DNA of 64,000 bases from JBBQKI01 sp038326725 (GCA_038326725.1 JBBQKI010000002.1:1-64000), one strand, 5' to 3'; counted from the stretch's first letter, positions 24,821 through 33,939 are shown. Numbers and translations: made by a program. Notes: generated by a model not told the origin, from the sequence alone.

Positions 24821-25027
24821 TTACTTGCTTGATTTCACCATCACCTCCTTTAGCACCTCCAGTTGTTTGTTCAAGATCATCACCTCCTGTTCCAAGGCCG
24901 TAATCCTATCGTCCTTGGCTGTGTCCGGGGACACATTGGTGGTAAGGCCAAGGTGCATTTGGGCGTGCAGATAAGCAATTGCGTTGCTGAATTCCTCACT
25001 AAAATTCAAAGGGCAACCTTGGAACAA
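24821..25027 (-). CDS. Possible truncated coiled-coil protein (hypothetical)
   Basis: 68 codons, beginning at a TTG (25025-25027) with the frame staying open further upstream but lacking ATG. The N-terminal half reads like a structured segment (NFSEEFSNAIAYLHAQMHLG); the second half is a coiled coil (DRITALEQEVMILNKQLEVL). Composition is protein-like, unlike the opposite strand. It may be the surviving C-terminal end of a longer gene cut at the island's right border. Function unknown. Confidence 0.4.
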   Translation of the reverse strand: MFQGCPLNFSEEFSNAIAYLHAQMHLGLTTNVSPDTAKDDRITALEQEVMILNKQLEVLKEVMVKSSK

Positions 25028-25036
25028 AGGGTTAAA

Positions 25037-25064
25037 ATTTAATAGGGTTGGGGAAGATGCGTAT
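25037..25064 (+). repeat. Island-flanking direct repeat, right copy
   Basis: ATTTAATAGGGTTGGGGAAG plus ATGCGTAT; 24 of 28 positions equal the left copy at 16981-17008. It overlaps the fic promoter region (-7-like TATATTTG at 25062-25069). Confidence 0.5.
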
Positions 25065-25085
25065 ATTTGGGGGATGTTGCAACAT
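25062..25085 (+). promoter_or_regulatory. fic promoter -7 element and palindromic operator candidate
   Basis: TATATTTG (25062-25069) fits TAnnTTTG. Five bases further, ATGTTGCAACAT (25074-25085) is a perfect 12-bp palindrome, 8 bp before the fic ATG, where a bound repressor would block transcription start or translation. Typical of self-regulated toxin-type genes; not tested. Confidence 0.5.
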
Positions 25086-25093
25086 TTTAAAAA

Positions 25094-25663
25094 ATGAACA
25101 TAGATAAAAAAAGTTTAGAAAACGCATTTCGCTTGTTTGAGACCGGAGCTATTGATAAAATTGAAATTGGCACAACTCAAGGTTTACAGCAAATACATAA
25201 GTATCTATTTGACAATCTGTTTGATTTTGCAGGACAGCTACGCAATAATAATATATCAAAAGGAGGTTTTCGGTTTGCTAATTCTTTGTACCTCAAAGAA
25301 ATTTTGTTAAAAATCGAACAAATGCCCGAGAATACTTTTGATGAAATCATTGCCAAATATGTGGAAATGAACATTGCCCATCCTTTTATTGAGGGCAACG
25401 GAAGAACCATGCGTATATGGCTGGATATGCTTCTCAAAACGAAATTAAAAAAGGTTGTAAACTGGCAGTTCATAGATAAAATACATTACTTGCAGGCAAT
25501 GGAAAGAAGTCCAGTTAACAATTTGGAATTAAAAACCTTACTTTCAGCCAACTTGACCGATGAAATAAACAACCGGGAAATTATTTTTAAAGGCATCGAG
25601 CAATCCTATTACTATGAAGGATATGAAAAAAACGACAATGATGAGGATGATTTACTCGCTTAA
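25094..25663 (+). CDS. Fic family protein (AMP-transferase-type)
   Basis: 189 residues. The Fic motif HPFIEGNGR (H96-R104) is intact, with the flap-side segment [11 protein letters not shown] (~57-67) and the helix [13 protein letters not shown] before it. Fic enzymes attach AMP, or other nucleotide parts, to Ser/Thr/Tyr of target proteins; bacterial ones often act as toxins held off by an inhibitory helix (S/T)xxxE(G/N). I see no clear inhibitory motif in this chain and no antitoxin gene adjacent. Acidic tail ([11 protein letters not shown]). Lies at the edge of the island. Confidence 0.88.
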   Translation: MNIDKKSLENAFRLFETGAIDKIEIGTTQGLQQIHKYLFDNLFDFAGQLRNNNISKGGFRFANSLYLKEILLKIEQMPENTFDEIIAKYVEMNIAHPFIEGNGRTMRIWLDMLLKTKLKKVVNWQFIDKIHYLQAMERSPVNNLELKTLLSANLTDEINNREIIFKGIEQSYYYEGYEKNDNDEDDLLA

Positions 25664-25748
25664 GCTATCGTGCCAAAATTGTGCGTAAGGGCTATAACAT
25701 TAATCCGGTCGATCAAAAAAATATTAAGAACAACACCAATTACCCTCT

Positions 25749-26936
25749 TTACTCCAAAGCCCTTTTAATCCTTTCCATAGCTTCCCATATGTCCTTTTCT
25801 GCGGCGGCGTAGGATATCCGGATACAGTTGTCATCGCCAAAGGCTTCGCCGGTTACGGTGGCCACCCCAGCTTCTTCAAGAAGGTAGAGCGAAAAATCTG
25901 AAGCGGTGTTGATGAATTTTCCACGAAGGGTTTTTCCAAAATAATAAGAAATATCAGGAAATACATAAAAAGCCCCATCGGGTTTGTTGGTCTTGAAACC
26001 TGGAATTTTAGAAAGTAAATCCAAGATTATTTTTCGCCTTTCCTTAAAGGCATCTACCATGTATTTTATTTTTTCGGGGGAACTTTCCAAGGCGGTTATT
26101 GTTGCCCGTTGGGCAATACAGTTTGCTCCGCTTGTAATCTGCCCTTGCATTTTGTCGCAGGCGCGGGCTATCCACTCGGGTCCGCCAATGTAGCCAATGC
26201 GCCAGCCGGTCATTGAAAAAGCTTTGGAAACCCCGTTCACCACCACGGTACGATTATACATATCTTCAAATTCCGCCATGGAAACATGCTTTCCGGTAAA
26301 GTTTATATGCTCATAAATCTCATCGCTTATTACGATGATGTCCGGATGCTTCACCAAAACATCGGCCAACGCGCGAAGTTCTTTGCGGGTGTAAACCGAC
26401 CCGCTTGGGTTGCAGGGCGAACTGTAAATGATGAGTTTGGTATTGGGCGTAATAGCCTCTTCAAGTTGTTTGGGTGTTACCTTAAAATCGGTCTCAATGG
26501 AACTGGGTATTTCCTTTGGTACACCACCCGCAAGTTTGCAGATATCGGCATAGCTGACCCAATAAGGGGCGGGCAGGAGCACCTCGTCGCCATCATTAAG
26601 CAAAACCATGGCTAAGTTGGCCAAAGATTGTTTGGCCCCGGTGGAAACCACGATTTGTGAAGGTTTATAAGTTAAATTATTGTCCCTTTTGAATTTTGTG
26701 ATAACGGCCTGTTTCAAATCTCCATATCCATCAACGGGCGAATACATATGATAATTTTGGTTTATGGCATCGATGGCGGAATCTTTTACGAAGTTCGGAA
26801 CCGTGAAATCCGGCTCGCCCAGGCTAAGGCCGATAATGTCCTTGCCTTCTTCTTTTAAGGCACGCGTTTTAGCCGCCATGGCTAGTGTGGCGGAAGTGGC
26901 CATTTCCATAACGCGGTTTGAAAGTCTTGGTTTCAT
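25749..26936 (-). CDS. Class I pyridoxal-phosphate aminotransferase (aspartate/prephenate type)
   Basis: 395 residues, normal for the family. PLP features: the Schiff-base Lys in NGVSKAFSMTGWRIGY (~235-250), SPCNPSGSVYTRKEL (~175-188), SDEIYEHINF, and GEPDFTVPNF near the N-terminus. Family members of this branch transfer amino groups between aspartate, glutamate and prephenate or aromatic keto acids; exact specificity cannot be read from sequence. The desaturase gene lies 39 bp upstream on the same strand. Confidence 0.9.
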   Translation of the reverse strand: MKPRLSNRVMEMATSATLAMAAKTRALKEEGKDIIGLSLGEPDFTVPNFVKDSAIDAINQNYHMYSPVDGYGDLKQAVITKFKRDNNLTYKPSQIVVSTGAKQSLANLAMVLLNDGDEVLLPAPYWVSYADICKLAGGVPKEIPSSIETDFKVTPKQLEEAITPNTKLIIYSSPCNPSGSVYTRKELRALADVLVKHPDIIVISDEIYEHINFTGKHVSMAEFEDMYNRTVVVNGVSKAFSMTGWRIGYIGGPEWIARACDKMQGQITSGANCIAQRATITALESSPEKIKYMVDAFKERRKIILDLLSKIPGFKTNKPDGAFYVFPDISYYFGKTLRGKFINTASDFSLYLLEEAGVATVTGEAFGDDNCIRISYAAAEKDIWEAMERIKRALE

Positions 26937-26975
26937 TGGATGGTATTGGTTTTTCGGTCAGAAGAAAATAGGAAA

Positions 26976-28076
26976 CTACGTTGCCAAGGCCGGGTTCATG
27001 CCCATTTCTTTTAAATGCTTCAAATGTGCCAAAAAGGCCTTGCGGGTAGTTTTGTATTCGTAATAAGGCAAATTGAATTCCTTGGTCGTGCTTTTTACGA
27101 TTGCAGAAATCTTGGTATAATGCACATGGCTAATGTTTGGAAAAATATGATGTTCAACTTGATGGTTAAGCCCTCCGGTAAACCAATTCACGATTTTGTT
27201 CTTTGTAGAAAAATTCACGGTGGTGAACAATTGATGTATGGCCCAAGTATTCTTCATGGTCCCCGTGGAATCTGGAAGGGGCATCTCTGCTTCTTCCACT
27301 ACGTGGGCCAGTTGAAACACAACGCTTAATATCAAGCCCGCAACATAGTGCATAATAAAGAAGCCGATAAGAATTTTCCACCAAGCTATATTGAAAAACA
27401 ACATTGGGATGACTATCCAAACACTGAAATATATGATTTTTGTAACTATCAAAAGGCTCCATTGGGCTGCGGGTTTTGGTAATTTCCCGTAAGAAAGTTT
27501 TCTGGAAAGATAGTTTTTGGTTTGTTTGAAATCGGTGGTTATAGCCCAGTTGAATGTAAGCAACCCATAGAGAAACACCCCATAATAATGTTGGAATTTA
27601 TGGAACCAGTTCCATTTGGCGTGTTTTGAAAAGCGTATCACCCTTCCAGCATCCAAATCTTCATCGTGGCCGTGGATATTAGTATAGGTATGGTGTAATA
27701 CATTATGCTGTACTTGCCAGTTATATACATTTCCGGCGAGGATGTAAATGCTCCCGCCCATGATTTTGTTAATCCATTTTTTGGAGGAATAGGACCCATG
27801 ATTGGCATCATGCATCACGTTCATCCCCACGCCGGCCATGCCGATTCCCATAACAAGGGTTAAAAGCAATTGCGCCCACCAAGGGAAATTAAGCGTTAGC
27901 ATTAAAAAATAGGGGGTAAGGTATAGCGAAAACATGATAAAGGTTTTCAGGTGCAATTTCCAATTGCCCGTTTTGGAAAGATTGTTTTCCTTAAAATAAT
28001 CGTTGACCCTTTTGTTCAATGTTCTGAAAAAATTTGCGGAATCTACTCTGGGGAAATTAATTTGTGTGTAATTCAA
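26976..28076 (-). CDS. Membrane fatty acid desaturase
   Basis: 366 residues with two pairs of membrane helices and the three histidine boxes of acyl-lipid/acyl-CoA desaturases: H89-DAN-H93, H124-NVL-H128-H129 and QVEHH (~310). The QxxHH form of the third box is seen in front-end and linoleoyl-type desaturases. A di-iron enzyme that inserts a double bond in membrane fatty acids; needs an electron donor such as ferredoxin encoded elsewhere. Promoter at 28116-28123 on the minus strand, divergent from rsmG. Confidence 0.92.
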   Translation of the reverse strand: MNYTQINFPRVDSANFFRTLNKRVNDYFKENNLSKTGNWKLHLKTFIMFSLYLTPYFLMLTLNFPWWAQLLLTLVMGIGMAGVGMNVMHDANHGSYSSKKWINKIMGGSIYILAGNVYNWQVQHNVLHHTYTNIHGHDEDLDAGRVIRFSKHAKWNWFHKFQHYYGVFLYGLLTFNWAITTDFKQTKNYLSRKLSYGKLPKPAAQWSLLIVTKIIYFSVWIVIPMLFFNIAWWKILIGFFIMHYVAGLILSVVFQLAHVVEEAEMPLPDSTGTMKNTWAIHQLFTTVNFSTKNKIVNWFTGGLNHQVEHHIFPNISHVHYTKISAIVKSTTKEFNLPYYEYKTTRKAFLAHLKHLKEMGMNPALAT

Positions 28077-28115
28077 AATTGTTTTTTTTATTCAGTATTA
28101 AAAAATGGGAAAGCA

Positions 28116-28123
28116 CAAAAGTA
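28116..28123 (-). promoter_or_regulatory. Desaturase promoter -7 element
   Basis: Read on the minus strand, TACTTTTG, an exact TAnnTTTG match ~40 bp before the desaturase ATG. Divergent with the rsmG promoter 55 bp away. No clear -33 TTG. Confidence 0.5.
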
Positions 28124-28177
28124 CATATCTTATACTGAAAACCGTCGGGCTACCTATAAATATTATTGAACTTAACT

Positions 28178-28185
28178 TACTTTTG
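28178..28185 (+). promoter_or_regulatory. rsmG promoter -7 element (leaderless arrangement)
   Basis: TACTTTTG, an exact TAnnTTTG match, ends 7 bp before the rsmG ATG (28193), so transcription should begin at or next to the start codon. This also argues against the in-frame start at 28166, which lies upstream of the -7 element. Confidence 0.55.
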
Positions 28186-28192
28186 TGACGTT

Positions 28193-28822
28193 ATGGAGCT
28201 ACTGTTAAAATATTTCAACCATCTTTCTGAAAACCAGAAAATTCAATTCCAAAATTTACAAGAATTGTACCAAGACTGGAACTTAAAAATCAACCTTGTT
28301 TCCCGTAAGGACATTGATGAACTTTACCTGCGGCACGTATTGCATTCACTTGCTATTGCCAAAGCACAGCCTTTTCTCTCCGGGGCTAGAATACTTGACG
28401 TTGGAACTGGCGGTGGTTTTCCGGGTATTCCATTGGCAATTATGTTCCCCGAGACCCATTTCCATTTGGTGGACAGTATTGGAAAAAAGATAAAAGTGGT
28501 GGAAGATGTTGTTAAAGGCTTAAACCTTAAAAACGTAAAAACCACCAACGCCCGTATTGAAACCGTAAAAGGTCAATATGATTTTATCGTTAGCCGCGCC
28601 GTGGCACCCATGGAAACTTTTGTACAATGGGTAAAAGGCCGTGTGGCAAAGAAGAGCAATCACCAATTGCAGAACGGGATTTTATATTTAAAAGGCGGTG
28701 ATCTAACTGAAGAGTTGGCCTTGTACAAAAAAGCCACCGTATATCCACTGACCGATTATTTTGAAGAACCTTTTTTTGAAACCAAAAGCTTGGTGCATTT
28801 GCCTTTGAAATATAAGGGCTAA
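28193..28822 (+). CDS. rsmG: 16S rRNA (guanine-N7)-methyltransferase RsmG
   Basis: 209 residues from ATG at 28193. SAM-binding motif ILDVGTGGGFPGIPLAI (~65-82), LVDSIGKKIKVV, and VSRAVAPMETF (~125) typical of RsmG/GidB. Methylates N7 of G527 (E. coli numbering) in 16S rRNA; loss gives low-level streptomycin resistance. It ends before a bidirectional terminator. Confidence 0.95.
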   Translation: MELLLKYFNHLSENQKIQFQNLQELYQDWNLKINLVSRKDIDELYLRHVLHSLAIAKAQPFLSGARILDVGTGGGFPGIPLAIMFPETHFHLVDSIGKKIKVVEDVVKGLNLKNVKTTNARIETVKGQYDFIVSRAVAPMETFVQWVKGRVAKKSNHQLQNGILYLKGGDLTEELALYKKATVYPLTDYFEEPFFETKSLVHLPLKYKG

Positions 28823-28840
28823 GGCATAAATTTTAAAATG

Positions 28841-28873
28841 AAAAAGCCCCGGTCATATTCCGGGGCTTTTTTT
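28841..28873. terminator. Bidirectional terminator between rsmG and an Omp28-like gene
   Basis: AAAAAGCCCCGG - TCATATT - CCGGGGCTTTTTT: 12-bp GC-rich stem with A and T runs on both sides, so it can stop transcripts from rsmG (plus) and from the Omp28-like gene (minus). Confidence 0.88.
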
Positions 28874-28891
28874 AAAATATGGAAGAAATAA

Positions 28892-30580
28892 TTAATTGGT
28901 AATTAGGAAGGTTTCCGTTTTAATCCCTGTTTCGGTCATTATTTTTATAAAATAGGTACCTGTCTGTAAACGGGAAACATCAATATTTCCTTCATTTGAA
29001 AGGATATTTTGGGTAGCCATTTGTTTCCCTAAAACATCGTATATAGTTACTGAAGCGCCTTCGGCATTTTTAATATTCAAAATGGAAGTTGCTGGGTTTG
29101 GATAAATAACTATGTTTTGAAGTTCCGAACCATTAACGCCAAGTACTCCATTGGACCGGAACTGGTGGGCCACACCCGAGCCATAATTTCCATTGGTAAA
29201 GAAAAGCACTGTACCATCAGAATCGGTAAGCGTTACCGAACCCCCGCCATCGCCGAAAGAATCCATTAGGTTGAAAGTAATGCAATCATCTGGGAGATCG
29301 AAGGATACGTTTATAGTTTGATTATTTCCATAAGGTCCGCCATTGTAAAGTGTAGCGCCTGATGAATCTTTAATGTTCCAAGTACACTCGGAACCCCAAC
29401 CATCGGTGTGAAGAACCATATCAACAGAGCCTGTTCCGGAATCCGGGGCTTCTTCAAAAATTAACTCAGCTGTATTGTTGGTGTTGTCGTCATCATTGGG
29501 AACGGTAACATTTATAGTATTGTTTTCTTCCAAAACGAAAGTTATTGCAGGAAGGTCAACCGTTTCGTTTTGCAATGAAGTTAAATTGCCTGTCCAAGTA
29601 TATGTTTGGACTGCTCCACCATTTACAGAATAATCAATGTCCAAGCTGGTCAAAGGGTTTTGTCCGGTATTTTGAATGTTGACTTGAGGTGAAACAGTGG
29701 TTTTACAGGTTGGATCAATATCTTCAAGATACCTAACATTGGCATCATTTGCGTTCGTTATTCCAGTGTAGGTTGGAAAGGCACCGCTGCCGCTGATGAT
29801 CTCTTGTTGGGTTTCGGTAATGAAGGCCACAATTTCCATCTCTGCCAATTCCACTGGAACGTTATTGTACATTGCCGGGATGGTATAGGTGAATGTTTGG
29901 TCAACAAAAGTCCCTGTTGTGGTTGTGGGGATGGAAACACCCCATTGACCAGTAATCAAATGTACCAATCTGTGCATGTGGTTATATTCATTGCCTTGGC
30001 CTCCGCCTGTTTGTGGCCCTTTGGTGTTGTTCTGCAACAAGGCAACATTCAATAAATTAGTGCCTTGAGGACTGTTGCCTGTATAATAGGCTTCCACATG
30101 GACGGTAATTTCATTGGTTTGGACATTAATGCTGGCTTCCACCCCAACATTAACATAAGATCCTAATGCCAATGTTTGGTTTGAGGCATTGACCCAATTT
30201 TGGCGGCCCATGGCCGTTCCATTGCTACCATTTTGTGCCATACCAGGGAAAAAATGACGGTTTACCGTCCCGGCAGGATACCCTACCAAACCTGATTGGC
30301 CTGCAATTGCATTTCCAAATGGCGTTCTGAAATCAGGCTCTCCGCCAGAAGGTACGGCGAAACTTCCTTGATGGATATTAATTAAAAAAACATTTCCAGG
30401 ATTATTATTTTGAATGGATTGCGCAATGGCGTGACCGTCCGGGCAAAACACGCAATGTATACCCGTAAATTCTTCAAGGATTACTTTTTTGTTTTCGGGA
30501 GATGTGCTTACAATAGTTTGACCGATCATGCTGAAGGCAAACATAGAAAACACCATGGGTAATAGTAATTTTTTAAACAT
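28892..30580 (-). CDS. Omp28-related secreted protein with T9SS sorting domain
   Basis: 562 residues from ATG at 30578-30580 (a 17-codon extension upstream is possible but would spoil the signal peptide). Signal peptide to ~20, then an Omp28/thioredoxin-like domain (~30-280) with CxxC in GIHCVFCPDGH (C43, C46), an Asn/Thr-rich Ig-like region (~300-380), a GSVDMVLHTDGWGSE segment with Asp-rich DSFGDGGGSV, and the type A C-terminal sorting domain (IVIYPNPATSILNIK; GTYFIKI; end TFLITN). Exported by T9SS to the cell surface. The CxxC suggests disulphide or peptide-binding activity; the role is unknown. Confidence 0.85.
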   Translation of the reverse strand: MFKKLLLPMVFSMFAFSMIGQTIVSTSPENKKVILEEFTGIHCVFCPDGHAIAQSIQNNNPGNVFLINIHQGSFAVPSGGEPDFRTPFGNAIAGQSGLVGYPAGTVNRHFFPGMAQNGSNGTAMGRQNWVNASNQTLALGSYVNVGVEASINVQTNEITVHVEAYYTGNSPQGTNLLNVALLQNNTKGPQTGGGQGNEYNHMHRLVHLITGQWGVSIPTTTTGTFVDQTFTYTIPAMYNNVPVELAEMEIVAFITETQQEIISGSGAFPTYTGITNANDANVRYLEDIDPTCKTTVSPQVNIQNTGQNPLTSLDIDYSVNGGAVQTYTWTGNLTSLQNETVDLPAITFVLEENNTINVTVPNDDDNTNNTAELIFEEAPDSGTGSVDMVLHTDGWGSECTWNIKDSSGATLYNGGPYGNNQTINVSFDLPDDCITFNLMDSFGDGGGSVTLTDSDGTVLFFTNGNYGSGVAHQFRSNGVLGVNGSELQNIVIYPNPATSILNIKNAEGASVTIYDVLGKQMATQNILSNEGNIDVSRLQTGTYFIKIMTETGIKTETFLITN

Positions 30581-30819
30581 GGGTTTGGTTTTTAAAGGGT
30601 TTAATTTTTTAATAACTTCAAATATACCCAATTTTTTTAAAAATATTTAATTCACTAGAATTTTAAAGTAAATTGAAAGCGAATTCATTTTAGTTTTTAA
30701 CTTGAAAGGCAAGGAGTTGTAATTCTCATGGATAGAATTTTGACGGTATGCAGATTAAAACTATTTTAGCAAAAATATTTCATTCCGCATTACAATAATA
30801 ATAACTTAAAACAAAAAAA

Positions 30820-31539
30820 ATGAAACTGAAATTACTTTTTATCAGTGCCCTCTTCGCATCATTTGTGATGAATGCTCAATTCACCGTGGAAACCCACGAC
30901 GGCGACCCGATTGTTGATGGGCAAATCTATAGCACGGGACAACTTGGCCTAGATGGATCTTTGGATTTTTATGTACGGAACGAATCTTCAGAGGTGATCG
31001 AAATGAGCATAGAATTTGTGGATGCTATAAATGCCGATGGAAGCGAAATGGAACTTTGCTTTGGCGATTGCTACACGGGCATAACAGTGGGAACATCCTA
31101 TCCAATTGGCTATTTTATTTCTATTGAACCGGGCGAAACGCAAACCTCAAACGGTGACCATTTCCTGAACAACGATCCAGGAAACGGGATCGACCAATTG
31201 GATTACATTTTTAAATTCTACCAAGTGGACGGAGACGGAAATCAGATCGGTACCCCATTGACCATGACATATCGTTATGATCCGTTATTGGGTGTAAATG
31301 ACAACGAAAAGCTGGACATCAGTGTTTACCCGACTATAACTTCTGGCAAATTAACCGTAGAAACGGTGGAAGTTTTGGAAGTAAAAGTTTATGACCTGCA
31401 GGGTCGCCTTGTTAAAACAACCGGACTGAACGCTGGCCAAAACCAAATCGATATGTCCAATGTTGCTTCCCAAATGTATTTCCTTCATTTTAAAAATGAG
31501 CAGGGTCAAATACAAATAACCAAGATTATCATTAATTAA
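30820..31539 (+). CDS. Secreted T9SS type A sorting-domain protein, unknown function
   Basis: 239 residues: signal peptide ending at MNAQF, an immunoglobulin-like or jelly-roll central part (~25-155; SLDFYVRNESSEVIEMSIEF in part; two Cys in LCFGDC) and the C-terminal sorting domain (DISVYPTITSGKL, VEVKVYDLQGRLV, MYFLHFKNEQG, end KIIIN). Sent to the cell surface by T9SS. No catalytic motif recognised. Ends at a strong terminator. Confidence 0.8.
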   Translation: MKLKLLFISALFASFVMNAQFTVETHDGDPIVDGQIYSTGQLGLDGSLDFYVRNESSEVIEMSIEFVDAINADGSEMELCFGDCYTGITVGTSYPIGYFISIEPGETQTSNGDHFLNNDPGNGIDQLDYIFKFYQVDGDGNQIGTPLTMTYRYDPLLGVNDNEKLDISVYPTITSGKLTVETVEVLEVKVYDLQGRLVKTTGLNAGQNQIDMSNVASQMYFLHFKNEQGQIQITKIIIN

Positions 31540-31553
31540 AAAATTAACCTTTA

Positions 31554-31592
31554 TAAAAAAACCTTCCGTTATCAATTAACGGGAGGTTTTTT
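31554..31592 (+). terminator. Terminator after the T9SS cargo gene
   Basis: AAAAAAACCTTCCGTT - ATCAATT - AACGGGAGGTTTTTTAT: ~12-bp stem with one wobble pair and T/A runs at both ends; serves the plus gene and perhaps the minus DUF6029 gene. Confidence 0.8.
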
Positions 31593-31608
31593 ATTTCTTA
31601 AAAGCAAT

Positions 31609-33255
31609 TTAAAAAGTAATGGCAATATTGGCACTCAATCCATTATTCTCTGGAACAAAGCGGCAAACGCCCCCAACACAGATCAAACCGCCCCGTTGGC
31701 GGCCATAATTCAAGGCTACGCGTGCGCGGCCTTTTGAATAGCTTCCGCCCACGTTATAATAATGTATTTCCCCTTCGCCTCCATAGTTCCAAGAATCGGC
31801 AACGTAAACTGTGAACGCTGTAGATAAATTATATTCTAAAACCATGGCCGCCCAATTTTTACGGTCTTCCTCGGACCATAAATGTTGCAGTTCGGCGCGC
31901 AGAGCCTTGCCGCCGCCAAATTTATATGTACCCTCAACCACACCAATCCGCGCATGAATATCGCCCTGTACCCCCAAGGGCCCGCCAAGTGTAACCCCCT
32001 TATCAACAAGTATATCTACGTATGTTATAACGGAACTAAAAGTTGGTGTCCAGGTATTCTTTATTTCCAAATTAAGGTCGCGGTAGTAGCGTGGTCCCGA
32101 GCCAATAAATTCGGGTTCATAGGAAAGGTCTTCATTGTAAGTGGCCTCAAGGCCGGCCCAATAAGAAAAATTTCCGGCAAGTTTGGTGCTGTATTTCCCA
32201 AAGAAACTTTCTTTTGGAAAAGTATAATAAATATCCCATTGCGTTCCCACTTCACCCGCACGCCTTTCAAAATTATCGGTTACCAAACGTGGCTGCGCAT
32301 TGTATACATAAATATTGGTTAACAAATAATCGTGCTGTTTTGTTAATGCCGGAACATAATTTATCAATTGCTCATTGTAAATATTGCCTTCAGCCAACCG
32401 GTCGGCATAGAAGCTGAAATTTTCCAAACGCCTAAAAGTGGCATTGACGCCTAGTCCTTTTTGTGAAAATCCAAGATTGGCCTGTAGCGCCGTTCCATCA
32501 TACAAACGGTTTGAGGTGAGTATCCCTTCATTGGCAAGCACGTCCTTGTCCTTGACGACTGCTTCCAACCCACCGTAAAATTTGCCTGCGGAAAGATCGA
32601 GCCTTCCAGCATAAGCATTTACGGTACTAGGGATCGAATCATTGGAACCAGTGGTTTGATAACGGCCCACATAGCTTCCGCCTACGTTTACCCCAAAACC
32701 GGTAATTTTCAATAGGGTGCTTACATTAAGATTGGCATCAAGGCCTTGGATAACGCCTTCCGAAATTTCAAAGCCGTCGCGTTGGTTGCCATAGACCCCT
32801 GTCATGTTAAAATAATCCACGGGGTTGTATTTTACCCGAACCCCTTTCAAAGCATTGTTTATGCCCAATTGCCGGTCTTCCCATGAGCGCAAAATTAGTC
32901 CACTGCCAAATTGCTCGTAAAAATATCCCCCCGTTACATCAAGGGTTTCGTTTTTAAAATTTAAATAATATGTTGCAATATTGTTTCCGCCGTCAAGTTT
33001 TGGGGAATATCCCAAGAGGGCTGAAGGAAGGTAAGCTTCATATTGAACACCTGCGGTAAAATTTCCTAAGTTGTAGTTTAACTGGAAATAATTGTTTGCC
33101 CGAAATTGATCTTCGGGCGCAATGAACATAAGGTCATCATCATCCAAAAGCCATTGGGAATTGGATTCAAAACTGCCATAAAAATTTCCGTTTTCTTGGG
33201 CGAGGACCGCTTTGGAAGATAGCAAAGCGGCAAAAATTAGTATATATTTCATCAA
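31609..33255 (-). CDS. DUF6029 family outer-membrane-type protein
   Basis: 548 residues with signal peptide (to ~20, VLAQE). The whole length is built of short amphipathic strands with aromatic belts and glycine turns, and ends NNGLSANIAITF with terminal Phe, as in large outer-membrane barrels. Motifs of DUF6029: GYFYEQFGSGLILRSWEDRQLGINNA (in part), GVRVKYNPVDYF, FGKYSTKLAGNFSYW. Function unknown; Bacteroidota-specific. The TlpA-like gene lies upstream on the same strand; 48 bp between. Confidence 0.85.
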   Translation of the reverse strand: MMKYILIFAALLSSKAVLAQENGNFYGSFESNSQWLLDDDDLMFIAPEDQFRANNYFQLNYNLGNFTAGVQYEAYLPSALLGYSPKLDGGNNIATYYLNFKNETLDVTGGYFYEQFGSGLILRSWEDRQLGINNALKGVRVKYNPVDYFNMTGVYGNQRDGFEISEGVIQGLDANLNVSTLLKITGFGVNVGGSYVGRYQTTGSNDSIPSTVNAYAGRLDLSAGKFYGGLEAVVKDKDVLANEGILTSNRLYDGTALQANLGFSQKGLGVNATFRRLENFSFYADRLAEGNIYNEQLINYVPALTKQHDYLLTNIYVYNAQPRLVTDNFERRAGEVGTQWDIYYTFPKESFFGKYSTKLAGNFSYWAGLEATYNEDLSYEPEFIGSGPRYYRDLNLEIKNTWTPTFSSVITYVDILVDKGVTLGGPLGVQGDIHARIGVVEGTYKFGGGKALRAELQHLWSEEDRKNWAAMVLEYNLSTAFTVYVADSWNYGGEGEIHYYNVGGSYSKGRARVALNYGRQRGGLICVGGVCRFVPENNGLSANIAITF

Positions 33256-33303
33256 AAAAAAGGTTGGTGGTTAGTTGTTTTTTGTGGAAAATGAAAATTT
33301 TGT

Positions 33304-33786
33304 TCAATTGGAAAACTCCTTTATTTTCTCATAAAGTGCTAGTTCGGAACCGGGGGTGTAGCCCGAATGCTGGTAAACGATTTCGTTGTTTTTTACTATT
33401 AAGGTTAGGGGAACAGTGGCCGCTCCCAATGCACGTTTTGCATCGTTATTTGTGTCGAGATAAATGGTATAATCCCATCCTTTTCCATTTATGAGTGGCC
33501 GTACACGGGTAACCGTGCGGCTATCGTCCACCGATATGGCATAAAGCTGTACATTGGTTTCTGCCTGCCAATCGGCATAAACTTCGCTGATGGCATCTAG
33601 TTCCTTCAAACAAGGCACGCACCACGTGGCCCAAAGAGAAATAATGGCAATAGAATCATTTTTTGAAATTTCTTGGAGGTTAATGATTTCGCCTTCAATA
33701 GTAGTAAGGTTCACGTTCGGAAGTTCATTTTGAGAAACAGCGGAAATTGAAAAGGCAAGTGTTAAAAGTGTAAGAATTTTTTTCAT
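33304..33786 (-). CDS. TlpA-like periplasmic thiol-disulfide oxidoreductase
   Basis: 160 residues from ATG at 33784-33786. Signal peptide to ~18 (VSQN), then a thioredoxin fold with WATWCVPC (C56, C59) after the strand SIAIISLW, and the cis-Pro region AATVPLTLIV. Reduces disulphides of exported proteins in the periplasm. Its neighbours (Omp28-like CxxC proteins, DUF6029) suggest a role in maturing cysteine-containing envelope proteins, by context only. Confidence 0.88.
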   Translation of the reverse strand: MKKILTLLTLAFSISAVSQNELPNVNLTTIEGEIINLQEISKNDSIAIISLWATWCVPCLKELDAISEVYADWQAETNVQLYAISVDDSRTVTRVRPLINGKGWDYTIYLDTNNDAKRALGAATVPLTLIVKNNEIVYQHSGYTPGSELALYEKIKEFSN

Positions 33787-33939
33787 GGGAATGGAATCTT
33801 TTTTATTAGTAAAAAGCAATATTAATTATTTTTTTAAATATAACAGTCTTTTAACAACTCAAATCTTGTTTCATCAATGAATTGTGCTGAAAACATTTTT
33901 TTTATAAAAAATCAGTTATTTTAGCGGAATATAATTATA

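Noticed and set aside
24762..24974. Plus-strand frame opposite the coiled-coil frame at 24821-25027.
   Set aside because: Cys/Ser/Thr-rich product typical of an antisense shadow; the minus strand has the protein-like composition.
25665..25760. Frame reading YRAKIVRKGYNINPVD after the fic gene, suggesting a small gene remnant.
   Set aside because: No start codon, no match to a known family, and it runs into the end of the convergent aminotransferase gene; too short to support.
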